Positions 48,181 to 57,485 are shown, counted from the stretch's first letter. The stretch is DNA of 64,000 nucleotides from Marinobacter sp. SS5-14b (GCF_030541005.1 NZ_JASSVM010000001.1:124001-188000), one strand, 5' to 3'. Program-made: numbers and translations. Notes: generated by a model from the sequence alone, not told the origin.

Positions 48181-49239
48181 ATGTCAGGCCCACTCAGTAC
48201 CCTCAAGATTCTGGATTTCAGCACCCTGTTGCCCGGGCCCTACGCCACCATGATGCTGGCAGACATGGGCGCGGAAGTGCTTCGGGTAGAAGCTCCAGAC
48301 CGGGTAGACCTGACCAAGGTCATGCCCCCCTTTGATGGCAAGTTCAGCACCACCTATTCCTACCTTAGCCGGGGCAAGCAGACTTTGTCGCTCAACCTGA
48401 AGCAGGAAGGCAGTGTGGAGAAGGTCAAAGAACTGGTGCAGGAATACGACATCGTGGTGGAGCAGTTTCGCCCCGGTGTGATGGATCGTTTGGGTATAGG
48501 CTATGAGGCCCTCAAGGCGATCAACCCCAATCTCATTTATTGCGCCATCACGGGCTATGGCCAGACTGGCCCCTACAAAGACCGTGCCGGCCACGACATC
48601 AACTACCTGGCTCTCTCTGGCGTTGCCAGTCATTGCGGACGTGCCGACAGCGGCCCGCCACCCATGGGTATTCAGATCGCCGACGTGGCGGGCGGCTCCC
48701 ACCACGCGGTCATGGGCATTCTTGCCGCTGTGATCCAGCGCCAGCAAACCGGGCAGGGCGCTTTCATCGACATCAGCATGACCGACGCCGCCTTTGCCCT
48801 GAACGCCATGGCCGGCTCGGCCGCTCTGGCAGGCGGGCAGCCTCAGAAGCCAGAGAGCGGTATGCTCAACGGCGGCACCTTCTACGATTACTACCAGACC
48901 AGTGATGGCCGCTGGCTCTCCGTGGGCAGCCTGGAGCCGCAGTTTTCAGCGCGGCTGTGCGACACACTGGGTATTGGCGAGATGAAGAGCTTGACGATGA
49001 GCCAGAATCCAGAACATCAGCAAAAGCTGAAGGCGGTTATCAAGGAAAGGCTAGCGGCCAAGACGTTTGCCGAGTGGCGGGTGATTTTTGCCGAGGTGGA
49101 TGCCTGCGTGGAGCCTGTGCTGACGATTGAGGAAGCGGCGGAGCATCCTCAGATTAAGGCGCGGAGGATGGTGGTTGAGGGGGATCGGGGGGATGGCCAC
49201 AGCCAGAATCAGCTGGGCCACCCCATTCTATTCCGTTAA
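48181..49239 (+). CDS. CaiB/BaiF-family alpha-methylacyl-CoA racemase
   Basis: Interconverts R and S 2-methylacyl-CoA so branched lipids can be beta-oxidised. Residues matching the catalytic set of mycobacterial racemase Mcr are present: H138 (AGHDINYLALSG), D168 (IQIADVAGGS) and E252 (VGSLEPQF). 352 aa fits this group better than CaiB transferases. In a Marinobacter-like host this would serve isoprenoid or phytol-derived acids. AraC regulator lies divergently upstream; a lipoprotein gene converges 7 nt downstream. Confidence 0.92.
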   Translation: MSGPLSTLKILDFSTLLPGPYATMMLADMGAEVLRVEAPDRVDLTKVMPPFDGKFSTTYSYLSRGKQTLSLNLKQEGSVEKVKELVQEYDIVVEQFRPGVMDRLGIGYEALKAINPNLIYCAITGYGQTGPYKDRAGHDINYLALSGVASHCGRADSGPPPMGIQIADVAGGSHHAVMGILAAVIQRQQTGQGAFIDISMTDAAFALNAMAGSAALAGGQPQKPESGMLNGGTFYDYYQTSDGRWLSVGSLEPQFSARLCDTLGIGEMKSLTMSQNPEHQQKLKAVIKERLAAKTFAEWRVIFAEVDACVEPVLTIEEAAEHPQIKARRMVVEGDRGDGHSQNQLGHPILFR

Positions 49240-49246
49240 CGGAGGG

Positions 49247-50476
49247 TTATCGGTTCTTGAACTGGGAGACGTGCAGCCCCATGCCGCCGTCCATGGTGGC
49301 TGCATACCCTGCGTAAATGTGATCGCCATCTACAGCCACACGGCCCTGGGTAATCTGCACGGCGCGGCCGGTTTTGCTTTCTGCAACCAGCTGGCCGTTG
49401 GTGTCGTATTTCTCATTGCGGCCGTCACCGACTACAAACACCTCACCATTGATCAACGCCATATCCTGAACAATGCCGTTGCGATTGGCTTTGTTCCAGT
49501 AGAAGCCGCCCAGGCCATCCATTTTGGCGATTCGGCGCCCGTCAGCGTTAGACGTAACAACATAAAGGTCGCCCCGATAGTCTTCCGCCACCAGAACCGG
49601 CCCCATCAGGCCGTAGCTTGACGCCGGTGCTGTCAGGGTCTTTTGCCAAAGCTTCTGGCCGTTCTGGTTCCAGCGGGTTACCAGGCCTGCGCCACGAGGT
49701 TCCACAGATTGCGTGGTGATCAAGTCGCCGTCCATGGTAAAGAGTGATTCCCCGAGTGCCGTGCCCTCTTCGTCGGCGTCTGCTTGCCACAGCAGTTCAC
49801 CGGCAGCTGAGAACAGGCTGATTTTCCAGCCCCCTGTAAGGGCATAGTTTCCGTTGCTGCTGAATGCAATGTGCCAGGCGGAGTGTTCAGGGTGGTCAAC
49901 GTGTGAAAGCTTGTCGCCGGTCAGACTGAAACGCTGGGTTGAAAGCCCGGAAACGACAACCTGATCACCATTAATAGCCAGCGCTCGCATGTCTTCCTGA
50001 TCACTCAACTTTCGGGTCCAACGTTGCTCTCCGTTGCGGTCGAAGCTAACGAGATGAGAGGTGAACCCGGTGCTGTTATCGGTTGTACGCTGGGTGATCG
50101 CAATGCTGTAGAGGTTGCCCTGATTGTCTGCTACCAGCGCTCGGGTATCATCGAAAAACCGTGCTGAACCGTTGTCGTCAGTGCGTTGCAGCGAGGCAGT
50201 GCCCACCCACAGCCGATCACCGGTTGGGGAGAACTTGACGAACACGGCCTCTTCCTGCCGCTCGGACAGACCGGTTTGGTTGGCTGTGCCAGCAACCAGC
50301 ACATCACCGTAGCTGTCGACAACCATATCGTTTAGCCAGGTTATGCGGTTATCGCTGGATGTAGCGCCGTGATTGTACGTGGCCACCCATTCCGGGGTGA
50401 CGGCAGCGGTACATGCCGCCAGTATTGCAACAAAAGCTAACAGGCCAAAGGTTTTTGGGGAGGGTGCTGCACGCAT
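49247..50476 (-). CDS. Beta-propeller lipoprotein (409 aa), function unknown
   Basis: Lipoprotein signal with lipobox LAAC (C22). The rest reads as repeated ~45-residue strands in the style of PQQ/BamB or SBBP propellers (WLNDMVVDSYGDVLVAGTAN; ALVADNQGNLYSIAI; YRGDLYVVTSNADGRRIAKM), and ends at the outer-membrane inner leaflet or periplasm. No catalytic motif. Both neighbours (CoA racemase, lipase) are lipid-related; same strand as the lipase gene upstream-to-downstream order lipase then this gene reversed, with a terminator-containing gap between. Confidence 0.8.
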   Translation of the reverse strand: MRAAPSPKTFGLLAFVAILAACTAAVTPEWVATYNHGATSSDNRITWLNDMVVDSYGDVLVAGTANQTGLSERQEEAVFVKFSPTGDRLWVGTASLQRTDDNGSARFFDDTRALVADNQGNLYSIAITQRTTDNSTGFTSHLVSFDRNGEQRWTRKLSDQEDMRALAINGDQVVVSGLSTQRFSLTGDKLSHVDHPEHSAWHIAFSSNGNYALTGGWKISLFSAAGELLWQADADEEGTALGESLFTMDGDLITTQSVEPRGAGLVTRWNQNGQKLWQKTLTAPASSYGLMGPVLVAEDYRGDLYVVTSNADGRRIAKMDGLGGFYWNKANRNGIVQDMALINGEVFVVGDGRNEKYDTNGQLVAESKTGRAVQITQGRVAVDGDHIYAGYAATMDGGMGLHVSQFKNR

Positions 50477-50582
50477 GAGATCGCTCCTGATCGTTTAACG
50501 TCCATGGGGACAAGCGGTTTTGGGAAAGTGGTACAAACGTGCGGTTATGGTAGGGGGAGGGATTAGGTAATGCATACTAGGA

Positions 50583-50611
50583 TAAAAAAAAACCCCGGCA
50601 TGTGCCGGGGC
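50583..50611 (-). terminator. Terminator of the lipase gene
   Basis: On the minus strand CCCCGGC-ACAT-GCCGGGG (50610-50593) is followed by a nine-T run (50592-50584), about 30 nt past the lipase stop. Confidence 0.92.
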
Positions 50612-50641
50612 TGTATTCATTAAGCTAACTTATATTTGGTT

Positions 50642-53600
50642 TTATTGGGCTTTGTCCTGGTCCAATGCGCGGTCCAGAGTTGGGCTCACGCCGAGAGACA
50701 GGCCGATGGCTCCGGCCGATTCTGCACCAAGAACCGAAGCTGCTGTTGCGTCACCGCCAAAGGCGAGGCCCGAGCCAGACACTGCTCCGATGGTTTGAGC
50801 AACCATGGCAGCGAAGGCTGTACTGGTAACTGCTTTGCCACCCTCACAATTTTCATTGTCAACAATCGGTCCCACGAAGGTGCCGTGATTGGCCTGGGTG
50901 CAGGGATTGGTGCCGGCAAAGAAGGAGGCAGCAGGTAACGCCTGAGTTGTATTGTTGTCGGAGTCGACAAGCGACAGTCCTTCGCTGCGATCAGCCAACT
51001 CCAATCCGCCTTGGCCAATATCCATCAGGGCCATCATTGGCTCTGTGCCCGCTAGTGGTGCTGGGTAAGCGTTGCCAAGAGGGTTGACGTTTGCCTCGTT
51101 CGGAACCGTACTGTCACCGGTCACAGAGGTGATGAGCAGGTTATCCGTTGAGTTGCCAAGCTCCAGTGAGAAGTTTACTGAGTCAGTGCCATCAACCACG
51201 GACTGGAATACGTAGAAGAAGTTCTCGAAGTTTGAGGTCTTCTGCGTAATGCCGTTGGCAGCAAGGCCATCAAGTAGATCCCCGGAGCGAGTCTGGGAGT
51301 TCTCCAGCAAGCGGGTGACCTGGCCTCCGGTATTGTGCAGCACAACAGAGTCGAGCTTCGGGTAGGTGATGCTCTTGCCGGCTGAAGCATACAGGCCGTT
51401 AAGTGTCGGGTTCAGTACTGGGTCATTACTAAGCGCGGCGAATACGGTACCTGAGATGCCGCCGAGAGAGTGGCCGATAAAGTTAACTGAGCCTACATCT
51501 TTCAGGATGGGGTCGTTTAATCCATCTGGCACACCAGTGGGGGTTCCAGTTTGATCGTAGCCAGTCACATCAATGATAGGCATCAGTTTTACGGTTGCCG
51601 CTACGTTGATGAGATCCACCACGCTCTGCCGGAGGTTATCTCGGCCATTAAGCATGTTGCCAGGGTTAATAAAGAGGCTTCCAGACGACACTGCGGTAAT
51701 GTCCGCTGCGCTCTTTGCGGCAACGCCAGCTGCCGCCATATCTCTGGTAAAGCCAAAGTGACGTTCTCCGGTATAGTCGGCCTCAAGCAGCTTGCTCATG
51801 CCATCAACTTGCAGGCAGGCGAACTGGATGGTTTCTGGGGTATTTGGATCTGCAAGGTTTGCAGCACTGCATGCTACAGGAACATTTGCTGCGCCACCAA
51901 GAGCTGTAAAATAGGCTTGGAGTGTTCCTTGGGCATTTGCCAGCACGGCGCTCTCATCCAATGGCGTCAAACCAGGGACTGTTCCGACGGTGCTTCCGCC
52001 AAGCCCATGAAGTGGCTGGTCAATGGCAACAACCGCCTGGCAGCTCTTCTGTGCCAGAAGAATGGCAGGGAGCATGGATGCGCTGCGGTCAACGGTAATG
52101 CCGTGCTGGAAAATAGTGATGCCGTTAGGTGCGACCGGATCGCCACAAGTGGTTGGACGCTCAATGTCTGCTGTGTTGGCATCCTCCAGTGAGGGCAGGA
52201 AAACAACGATAGGCACGGTTGTATCAGCCTGCTTCTCCGGGAATGGGAAGTTGCCATTCACGTTCAGCGGACCAACGGAGCCATCGGCGTTCCGGCCATC
52301 GCGCAGGAACTGGAATAGATCGTTGCCATCGGGGCTTAGCGTTGCGTTTAGATTTGCTTCTAGAGTGGTGTTGCCCTGCCAGCTGCCGTCGGTAAGGCCG
52401 CTACCTGAAGTGCCAGGCAGGTGCTGGAAGTAAGGCAGTTGTATAGCACCTTCGGCAACAGTGACCTGTGCTGCAGCGTCCACAATCAGGTTCGGTGTGC
52501 CGCTTTGACTTGCCTGCAATGCCAGCCCTTGAATGGTCAGCAGATCGGTAGCCGGCTTATTGTTCAGGAACAGGTTGGGGCGTGGCTGAGGCAGGTGAAT
52601 GGTTCCGTTATTAACTTCATCCGTCACCGCAGCGGTGAGGTTTGTTTCAGTTGTTATTGCGGACAGTTGGCTAAGTTTACCAATGACCTGCTGTTCCTCG
52701 GGCGGCAGTGTGCTGATGTCCAGTTTTCCGGCGCCGACTTGTGCTGCCTTGGTTCCCAGCTCTTTCAACTTTGTGGTCAGCTGCGAAAAGTTCAGGTCAG
52801 TGTAGACATCTCTCACAGCTTTTAACTGTGCGGTAAAGCCGATCTGCTGTCCCAGTTTTGTAGCGGAGACCAGGGGGGTCATCATTGTACGCAGTACTTG
52901 TGAATCTGCGTTCGTGGTAAATGAATACGCAAGGGCGACCTCTTGTCCCGCAGGCGCAAGAATTGACGTGCCGAGCTTGTTCAGGCCGCTGACAATGGCT
53001 TTTACATTTTCGAGAGCTGTGTTGCCCAAGGTGCCTTCGCCGAGAGCGCGACCCTGGATAGATTGGTCAATGCTCTTATTATTGGCACCTTTTACGCCGT
53101 TACCGATCAATACAAGGTACTTGCGACCTTCTTCAAGAGGTTCCAGTGGGGTAATGCGAATCGCATTGTTAACGCCGTTATCAACGTTGACGGCTTCTGC
53201 ACGGAACTTAGGCTGACTCGCGTCCGGGGCGAGTCCGGCGATATCGGCAGGGTTGACGGCCGGAAGAGCCAGTTCTGCAGGTGTGCCCTTGAGGGGGGAG
53301 TCTGTCTCAAGCGCAATCAAGAAAACGGTTTGACCAGCAACTACAGAACCTGCATTCAGTTCCCCATCAAAACGAACGTTAAAAGCGCTGGTTGTGGAAA
53401 ATCCAGACAGGCTGTTCAGCGCGCTTTTGACAGGCTCAGGGCCGGAAGCGGGGGCGGTGAAGTCGTGGTTAGCGTCCTGAGTCGCTCCTAACAGTAGCAG
53501 AAGGTCAAAATGCGTGGGTACGCTGAAGGTTTCCGAAAGGGGGTTAGGGTCAAATATAGGTCGTACTATGCTGCGGTCGATAGTTGTGTCAGTAATCTGA

Positions 53601-53701
53601 TAATCCGGATTCGCATTGTTCCCGGTGGAACCACTGTCTAAACAGCCCGTCAACCCAAGGGAAGAAGCCACGGCAAGACTTATTAGAGTTTTCTTGAACA
53701 T
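50642..53701 (-). CDS. VolA/Pla-1/cef-family extracellular lipase lipoprotein (1019 aa)
   Basis: Large lipoprotein hydrolase. MFKKTLISLAVASSLGLTGC gives a lipobox Cys at 20, followed by CLDSGSTGNN. The N-terminal ~550 residues hold Ig-like and helical regions; the C-terminal half is an alpha/beta hydrolase with the nucleophile elbow GHSLGG (S745). It resembles Vibrio VolA, a surface lysophospholipase, and Aeromonas Pla1. ATG 53701 with an AAGG purine site is taken; 124 additional in-frame codons upstream have no signal character. Likely frees fatty acids from exogenous lipid. Confidence 0.88.
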   Translation of the reverse strand: MFKKTLISLAVASSLGLTGCLDSGSTGNNANPDYQITDTTIDRSIVRPIFDPNPLSETFSVPTHFDLLLLLGATQDANHDFTAPASGPEPVKSALNSLSGFSTTSAFNVRFDGELNAGSVVAGQTVFLIALETDSPLKGTPAELALPAVNPADIAGLAPDASQPKFRAEAVNVDNGVNNAIRITPLEPLEEGRKYLVLIGNGVKGANNKSIDQSIQGRALGEGTLGNTALENVKAIVSGLNKLGTSILAPAGQEVALAYSFTTNADSQVLRTMMTPLVSATKLGQQIGFTAQLKAVRDVYTDLNFSQLTTKLKELGTKAAQVGAGKLDISTLPPEEQQVIGKLSQLSAITTETNLTAAVTDEVNNGTIHLPQPRPNLFLNNKPATDLLTIQGLALQASQSGTPNLIVDAAAQVTVAEGAIQLPYFQHLPGTSGSGLTDGSWQGNTTLEANLNATLSPDGNDLFQFLRDGRNADGSVGPLNVNGNFPFPEKQADTTVPIVVFLPSLEDANTADIERPTTCGDPVAPNGITIFQHGITVDRSASMLPAILLAQKSCQAVVAIDQPLHGLGGSTVGTVPGLTPLDESAVLANAQGTLQAYFTALGGAANVPVACSAANLADPNTPETIQFACLQVDGMSKLLEADYTGERHFGFTRDMAAAGVAAKSAADITAVSSGSLFINPGNMLNGRDNLRQSVVDLINVAATVKLMPIIDVTGYDQTGTPTGVPDGLNDPILKDVGSVNFIGHSLGGISGTVFAALSNDPVLNPTLNGLYASAGKSITYPKLDSVVLHNTGGQVTRLLENSQTRSGDLLDGLAANGITQKTSNFENFFYVFQSVVDGTDSVNFSLELGNSTDNLLITSVTGDSTVPNEANVNPLGNAYPAPLAGTEPMMALMDIGQGGLELADRSEGLSLVDSDNNTTQALPAASFFAGTNPCTQANHGTFVGPIVDNENCEGGKAVTSTAFAAMVAQTIGAVSGSGLAFGGDATAASVLGAESAGAIGLSLGVSPTLDRALDQDKAQ

Positions 53702-54174
53702 GGGTGGAACCTTTTCCTGTTGTTGTGTCGTTATATCCGGCTTAGACGGAACCGGTCGGCCCCTGAATTCCGTTCTTTTGCCTGTTCTGCTTGTTGTCTG
53801 AATTTGTAGCCAGCACTTTAAGCCAATTTCTGTAGCTTCGACTATAGCGACAGTCTGGCAAGTGTTGATCAGCCAAAAGTGTGATTCTGCTTTTGGAGTC
53901 GCTCCTCGCACGGTTGGAGTGGCCTCCTTGAAAAATAGTGGGCCTTTGGACGTTTGTCGAGTGTTGCTGTGCCCGCGACTGGCGGTTTTAACAATTTGTT
54001 TCGAAAATGCCCATGCCGTCACCATAGGTTCTCCCATTGGTGGTGATAGCCCTTTCGCCTTCCGTCTCATCACTCGCTTGCAGAATTTTCTGGTAAACTC
54101 TCGCTTCCTTTATAAGCAGGGCTGCTTCGGCGGCTCCGCGCACTTCCGATAATCAGAAAGCTGATGAGGCGACT
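53702..54174. other. 473-nt gap between lipase gene and fumarase gene
   Basis: Holds the divergent upstream regions of the lipase and fumarase genes. Open frames in it (for example 53862-54152 on the plus strand) have no family resemblance or ribosome site. The fumarase leader contains a 7-bp hairpin with a TTCG loop (54119-54136; two G-U pairs). The fumarase ribosome site, GATGAGG at 54163-54169, is 5 nt before its ATG. I see no other gene. Confidence 0.6.
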
Positions 54175-55689
54175 ATGACCACCGTAATCCGCCAGGACGA
54201 CCTGATCGAAAGCGTAGCCGATGCGCTCCAGTTCATTTCCTATTACCACCCGAAGGATTTTATTCAGGCTGTTTATGAGGCCTATCAGAGGGAAGAGTCC
54301 CAGGCGGCGAAGGATGCCATCGCCCAGATTCTGATCAACTCCCGCATGTGCGCCCAGGGCCATCGTCCGATCTGCCAGGACACTGGCATCGTGACCGTGT
54401 TCGTAAATATCGGTATGGATGTGAAGTTCGAGTGCGATAAGCCGCTGGACGATGTGATCAATGAAGGCGTCCGTCGCGCCTACACCCACCCGGACAACGT
54501 GCTCCGCGCCTCCGTGCTGGCAGACCCGGACGGTAAGCGTCAGAACACCAAGGACAACACCCCGGCCATCATTCACTACAAGATGGTTCCGGGTAACACC
54601 GTTGAAGTGCACGTTGCGGCCAAGGGCGGCGGTTCCGAAGCCAAGTCCAAGTTTGCCATGCTGAACCCGTCTGACTCGGTGGTGGACTGGGTGCTGAAAA
54701 TGGTGCCGCAGATGGGCGCCGGCTGGTGTCCGCCCGGCATGCTGGGCATCGGTATTGGCGGTACGGCCGAGAAGGCCATGGAGCTGGCGAAGGAGTCCCT
54801 GCTGGAGCCGATCGATATTCATGAGTTGCAGGCTCGTGGCGCATCCAATCGTGCGGAAGAGTTGCGCCTGGAGCTGTTCGAGAAGGTGAACGAGCTGGGT
54901 ATCGGGGCTCAGGGCCTGGGCGGCCTCACCACGGTGCTGGATGTGAAGGTCAAGGATTTCCCGACCCACGCGGCCAACAAGCCGGTGGCGATCATTCCGA
55001 ACTGCGCGGCTACTCGTCATGCCCATTTCACGCTGGATGGTTCTGGCCCGTCACTGCAGACACCGCCGAGCCTGGACGACTGGCCGGAAATTACCTGGGA
55101 AGTAGGCGCCAATGTTCGCCGGGTGAATCTGGACACCGTCACCCCGGAAGACGTGAAAGACTGGCAGCCGGGTGAAACTGTTCTGTTGTCCGGCAAGATG
55201 CTGACCGGCCGTGATGCCGCCCATAAGAAGATGGTGGATATGATTGAGCGCGGCGAAGAGCTGCCGGTGGATCTTAAAGGCCGCTTCATCTATTACGTGG
55301 GCCCAGTAGATCCGATCCGTGAAGAAGTGGTTGGCCCGGCAGGTCCCACCACCGCAACCCGGATGGACAAGTTCACTCGTACCATGCTGGAGAAAACCGG
55401 CCTGACCGGCATGATCGGCAAGGCTGAGCGAGGTCAGGTAGCGATCGACGCCATCAAAGAATTCGGCGCTGTGTATCTGATGGCGGTTGGCGGTGCGGCC
55501 TACCTGGTGTCCAAAGCGATCAAGGGGGCAGAAGTTGTCGCCTTCGAAGAGCTGGGTATGGAAGCCATCTACGAGTTTGAAGTGGAAGATATGCCGGTCA
55601 CTGTAGCGGTAGATTCCCGCGGCAGCTCTGTGCACCAGACCGGCCCGGTTGAGTGGCACGACAAGATCATTGCTGCCAAGGCGGTTTGA
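54175..55689 (+). CDS. fumA: Class I (Fe-S) fumarate hydratase
   Basis: Converts fumarate to malate in the TCA cycle with an oxygen-labile 4Fe-4S cluster. Likely cluster ligands are C67 (PICQDTGIVTVF), C185 (GAGWCPPG) and C277 (IIPNCAATRH), matching the three FumA cysteines in order and spacing. N-terminal alpha and C-terminal beta regions are fused in one 504-aa chain, as in pseudomonads. CTGATGAGG covers the ribosome site and is complementary to the linker of the predicted small RNA at 8775-8861. Confidence 0.96.
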   Translation: MTTVIRQDDLIESVADALQFISYYHPKDFIQAVYEAYQREESQAAKDAIAQILINSRMCAQGHRPICQDTGIVTVFVNIGMDVKFECDKPLDDVINEGVRRAYTHPDNVLRASVLADPDGKRQNTKDNTPAIIHYKMVPGNTVEVHVAAKGGGSEAKSKFAMLNPSDSVVDWVLKMVPQMGAGWCPPGMLGIGIGGTAEKAMELAKESLLEPIDIHELQARGASNRAEELRLELFEKVNELGIGAQGLGGLTTVLDVKVKDFPTHAANKPVAIIPNCAATRHAHFTLDGSGPSLQTPPSLDDWPEITWEVGANVRRVNLDTVTPEDVKDWQPGETVLLSGKMLTGRDAAHKKMVDMIERGEELPVDLKGRFIYYVGPVDPIREEVVGPAGPTTATRMDKFTRTMLEKTGLTGMIGKAERGQVAIDAIKEFGAVYLMAVGGAAYLVSKAIKGAEVVAFEELGMEAIYEFEVEDMPVTVAVDSRGSSVHQTGPVEWHDKIIAAKAV

Positions 55690-55731
55690 TCTGAGTCTGC
55701 AGTAATATCAGTGCGGCCCTGGGCGTTCGGC

Positions 55732-56055
55732 TCAGGGCTGCCACTGAAAGTCTTTCATCTTTACCCTTCCTTTATTCACATCCACACCTTCCAATCTTAA
55801 CTTCTCGGTTTGGAGTTGGCAGGTTTCCGTACCTTCAGGAAAAGCGATCTGACCGTTGCTCCGGATAACCCGATGCCAGGGAATCCTGTGACCGGAGGGC
55901 AGCGTGCCCAGGGCCCGGCCAACAAAGCGCGCCTGCCGGCCGAGGCCGGCCATGGCGGCTACCTGACCGTAGCTGGCCACTTTCCCTTCCGGGATTGCGG
56001 CCACTACCTGCCAGATTTTCTGCTCTTTAGTGGGTTCGTTCTCGAACGTGTCCAT
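55732..56055 (-). CDS. Alkyltransferase-like (Atl) MGMT-family protein
   Basis: 107-aa protein with the O6-alkylguanine-DNA alkyltransferase fold (KVASYGQVAAMAGLGRQARFVGRALGTLP). The active-site PCHRV of true transferases is PWHRV here, so it cannot accept the alkyl group. Such Atl proteins bind O6-alkylguanine and hand lesions to nucleotide excision repair. Convergent with the fumarase gene; same strand as the SDR gene 32 nt upstream. Confidence 0.93.
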   Translation of the reverse strand: MDTFENEPTKEQKIWQVVAAIPEGKVASYGQVAAMAGLGRQARFVGRALGTLPSGHRIPWHRVIRSNGQIAFPEGTETCQLQTEKLRLEGVDVNKGRVKMKDFQWQP

Positions 56056-56087
56056 TCAGAGTCTCAGGGCTTACTATCAGCTTCCGG

Positions 56088-56849
56088 CTAGATGCGCAGG
56101 GCGCCGTCCACTTCGATCATGCGGCCGGAGACGTAGTCGTTCTCCAAGATGAATGCCACGGCAGAGGCAATTTCCTCCGGCTTGCCCATGCGCTTGAGCG
56201 GAATGCCTGCGGTCATTTTCTCGAGGGCTTCCGGTTTCATGGAGGCGGTCATCTCGGTTTCGATGAAGCCCGGGGCGATGCCCATGCAGCGGATGCCGTA
56301 GCGGGCGAGTTCCTTGGCCCAGACCGGTACCAGGGCAGACACGCCGGCCTTGGCGGCAGAATAGTTGCTCTGGCCCATGTTGCCGGCGCGCGAGATGGAG
56401 GCGATGTTGATGATGGCGCCCTGGTCACCGTTTTCGATCATGCGGGTGGCGGCTTCACGGCCACACAGGAAAACACCGGTGAGGTTGACGTCGATGACCG
56501 ATTGCCACTGGGCCAGCTCCATACGTTTTTCCAGTTTGCCGTCCTTAACTTTCACCAGCAGGCCGTCGCGCAGAATGCCGGCGTTGTTCACCAGGCCGTT
56601 CAGGTGGCCGAAGTCGTTGATGATGGCCTGGAAGGTGGCTTCAACATCGTCTTCTTTAGCGACGTTGCACACGTAGGTTTTGGCATCGCTGCCGGCTTCT
56701 TTGCAGGCTTCTGCTGCTTCGGTCAGTTTGTCTTCCATCAGGTCGATGAGAGCGATTTTGGCGCCTTTGGCTGCCAGGTATTCGGCCATGGCGCGGCCCA
56801 GTCCCTGGCCGCCGCCGGTGATTGCAATAACGGAATCTTGAAGTTTCAT
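56088..56849 (-). CDS. SDR-family oxidoreductase (FabG-like)
   Basis: 253-aa Rossmann-fold dehydrogenase. Cofactor loop TGGGQGLG (residues 11-18), NNAG in [11 protein letters not shown], catalytic Tyr and Lys in NYSAAKAG with Ser in NIASISRAG. Similar to 3-oxoacyl-ACP/CoA reductases; substrate not determined. It is outside any fab cluster, so a role in fatty-acid synthesis is doubtful. Likely co-transcribed with the Atl gene; divergent from fxsA. Confidence 0.9.
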   Translation of the reverse strand: MKLQDSVIAITGGGQGLGRAMAEYLAAKGAKIALIDLMEDKLTEAAEACKEAGSDAKTYVCNVAKEDDVEATFQAIINDFGHLNGLVNNAGILRDGLLVKVKDGKLEKRMELAQWQSVIDVNLTGVFLCGREAATRMIENGDQGAIINIASISRAGNMGQSNYSAAKAGVSALVPVWAKELARYGIRCMGIAPGFIETEMTASMKPEALEKMTAGIPLKRMGKPEEIASAVAFILENDYVSGRMIEVDGALRI

Positions 56850-56921
56850 GGTTTGCCCTAATTAAGTTCAGAGGTGGTTTTAGGTTCTCTGTGTGTCTGA
56901 GCGTTTTTATTAGGAGGCATT

Positions 56922-57467
56922 TTGCCCGTTTTCCTGTTTCTTTTCATTATTTTGCCCATCGCCGAGATGGTGGTTCTGATCAAAGTCGGCGGCATGATCG
57001 GGGTGTTGAACACCATCGGTCTGGTGTTACTGACCGCAGTGATTGGTGCCTGGTTACTGCGCCAGCAGGGATTGGCAACGTTGTTGCGGGCGAATCAGCG
57101 ACTGAACAGCGGTGAGCTGCCGGCGAAGGAGGTGGCCGAGGGGTTGATTCTGGCCGTGGGCGGTGCGCTGCTGCTGACGCCCGGTTTTATTACCGATGCG
57201 GTGGGTTTTGCCTGTTTGTTGCCGGGGTCCCGGCATTGGTTGGCGGCCAAGGCGCTGACGCGGATGACGGTTGCCGGGCAGGCTCAAAGCCGGAGCTTTT
57301 TCTTTCGGGCTGGCGGTGGTGCCGGGCCTTTCGGGCAGGGGCCTTTTGACGCTCATGGGCCGTTCGGACCGCAGCGGCCGTTTGATCGGGATGCCAACGG
57401 CGACATTATTGAAGGTGAGTTTCAGGATCAGACCGATTCAGACCGGGACAAGCTCGAAAAAAAGTAA
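56922..57467 (+). CDS. fxsA: FxsA-family membrane protein
   Basis: Inner-membrane protein whose overproduction in E. coli relieves F-plasmid exclusion of phage T7. Hydrophobic segments VFLFLFIILPIAEMVVLI, IGLVLLTAVIGAWLL and LAVGGALLLTPGFITDAVGF are typical. The C-terminal tail is extended and Gly/Pro/Phe-rich (AGPFGQGPFDAHGPFGPQRP). TTG start with AGGAGG only 4 nt upstream. Sits before groES as in many proteobacteria but the chaperone operon has its own promoter. Confidence 0.92.
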   Translation: MPVFLFLFIILPIAEMVVLIKVGGMIGVLNTIGLVLLTAVIGAWLLRQQGLATLLRANQRLNSGELPAKEVAEGLILAVGGALLLTPGFITDAVGFACLLPGSRHWLAAKALTRMTVAGQAQSRSFFFRAGGGAGPFGQGPFDAHGPFGPQRPFDRDANGDIIEGEFQDQTDSDRDKLEKK

Positions 57468-57485
57468 TTTTTTTCGTTGAGGGGT

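Noticed and set aside
53702..54073. N-terminal extension of the lipase from 54073
   Set aside because: It would place 124 residues before a perfect lipoprotein signal; codon character and lack of a ribosome site argue against it.
53862..54152. Plus-strand 96-codon frame upstream of the fumarase gene
   Set aside because: No ribosome site, low-complexity translation and no family resemblance.
55709..55746. Terminator between fumarase and Atl genes
   Set aside because: An interrupted inverted repeat is present but neither strand has a T run and it overlaps the Atl coding end.
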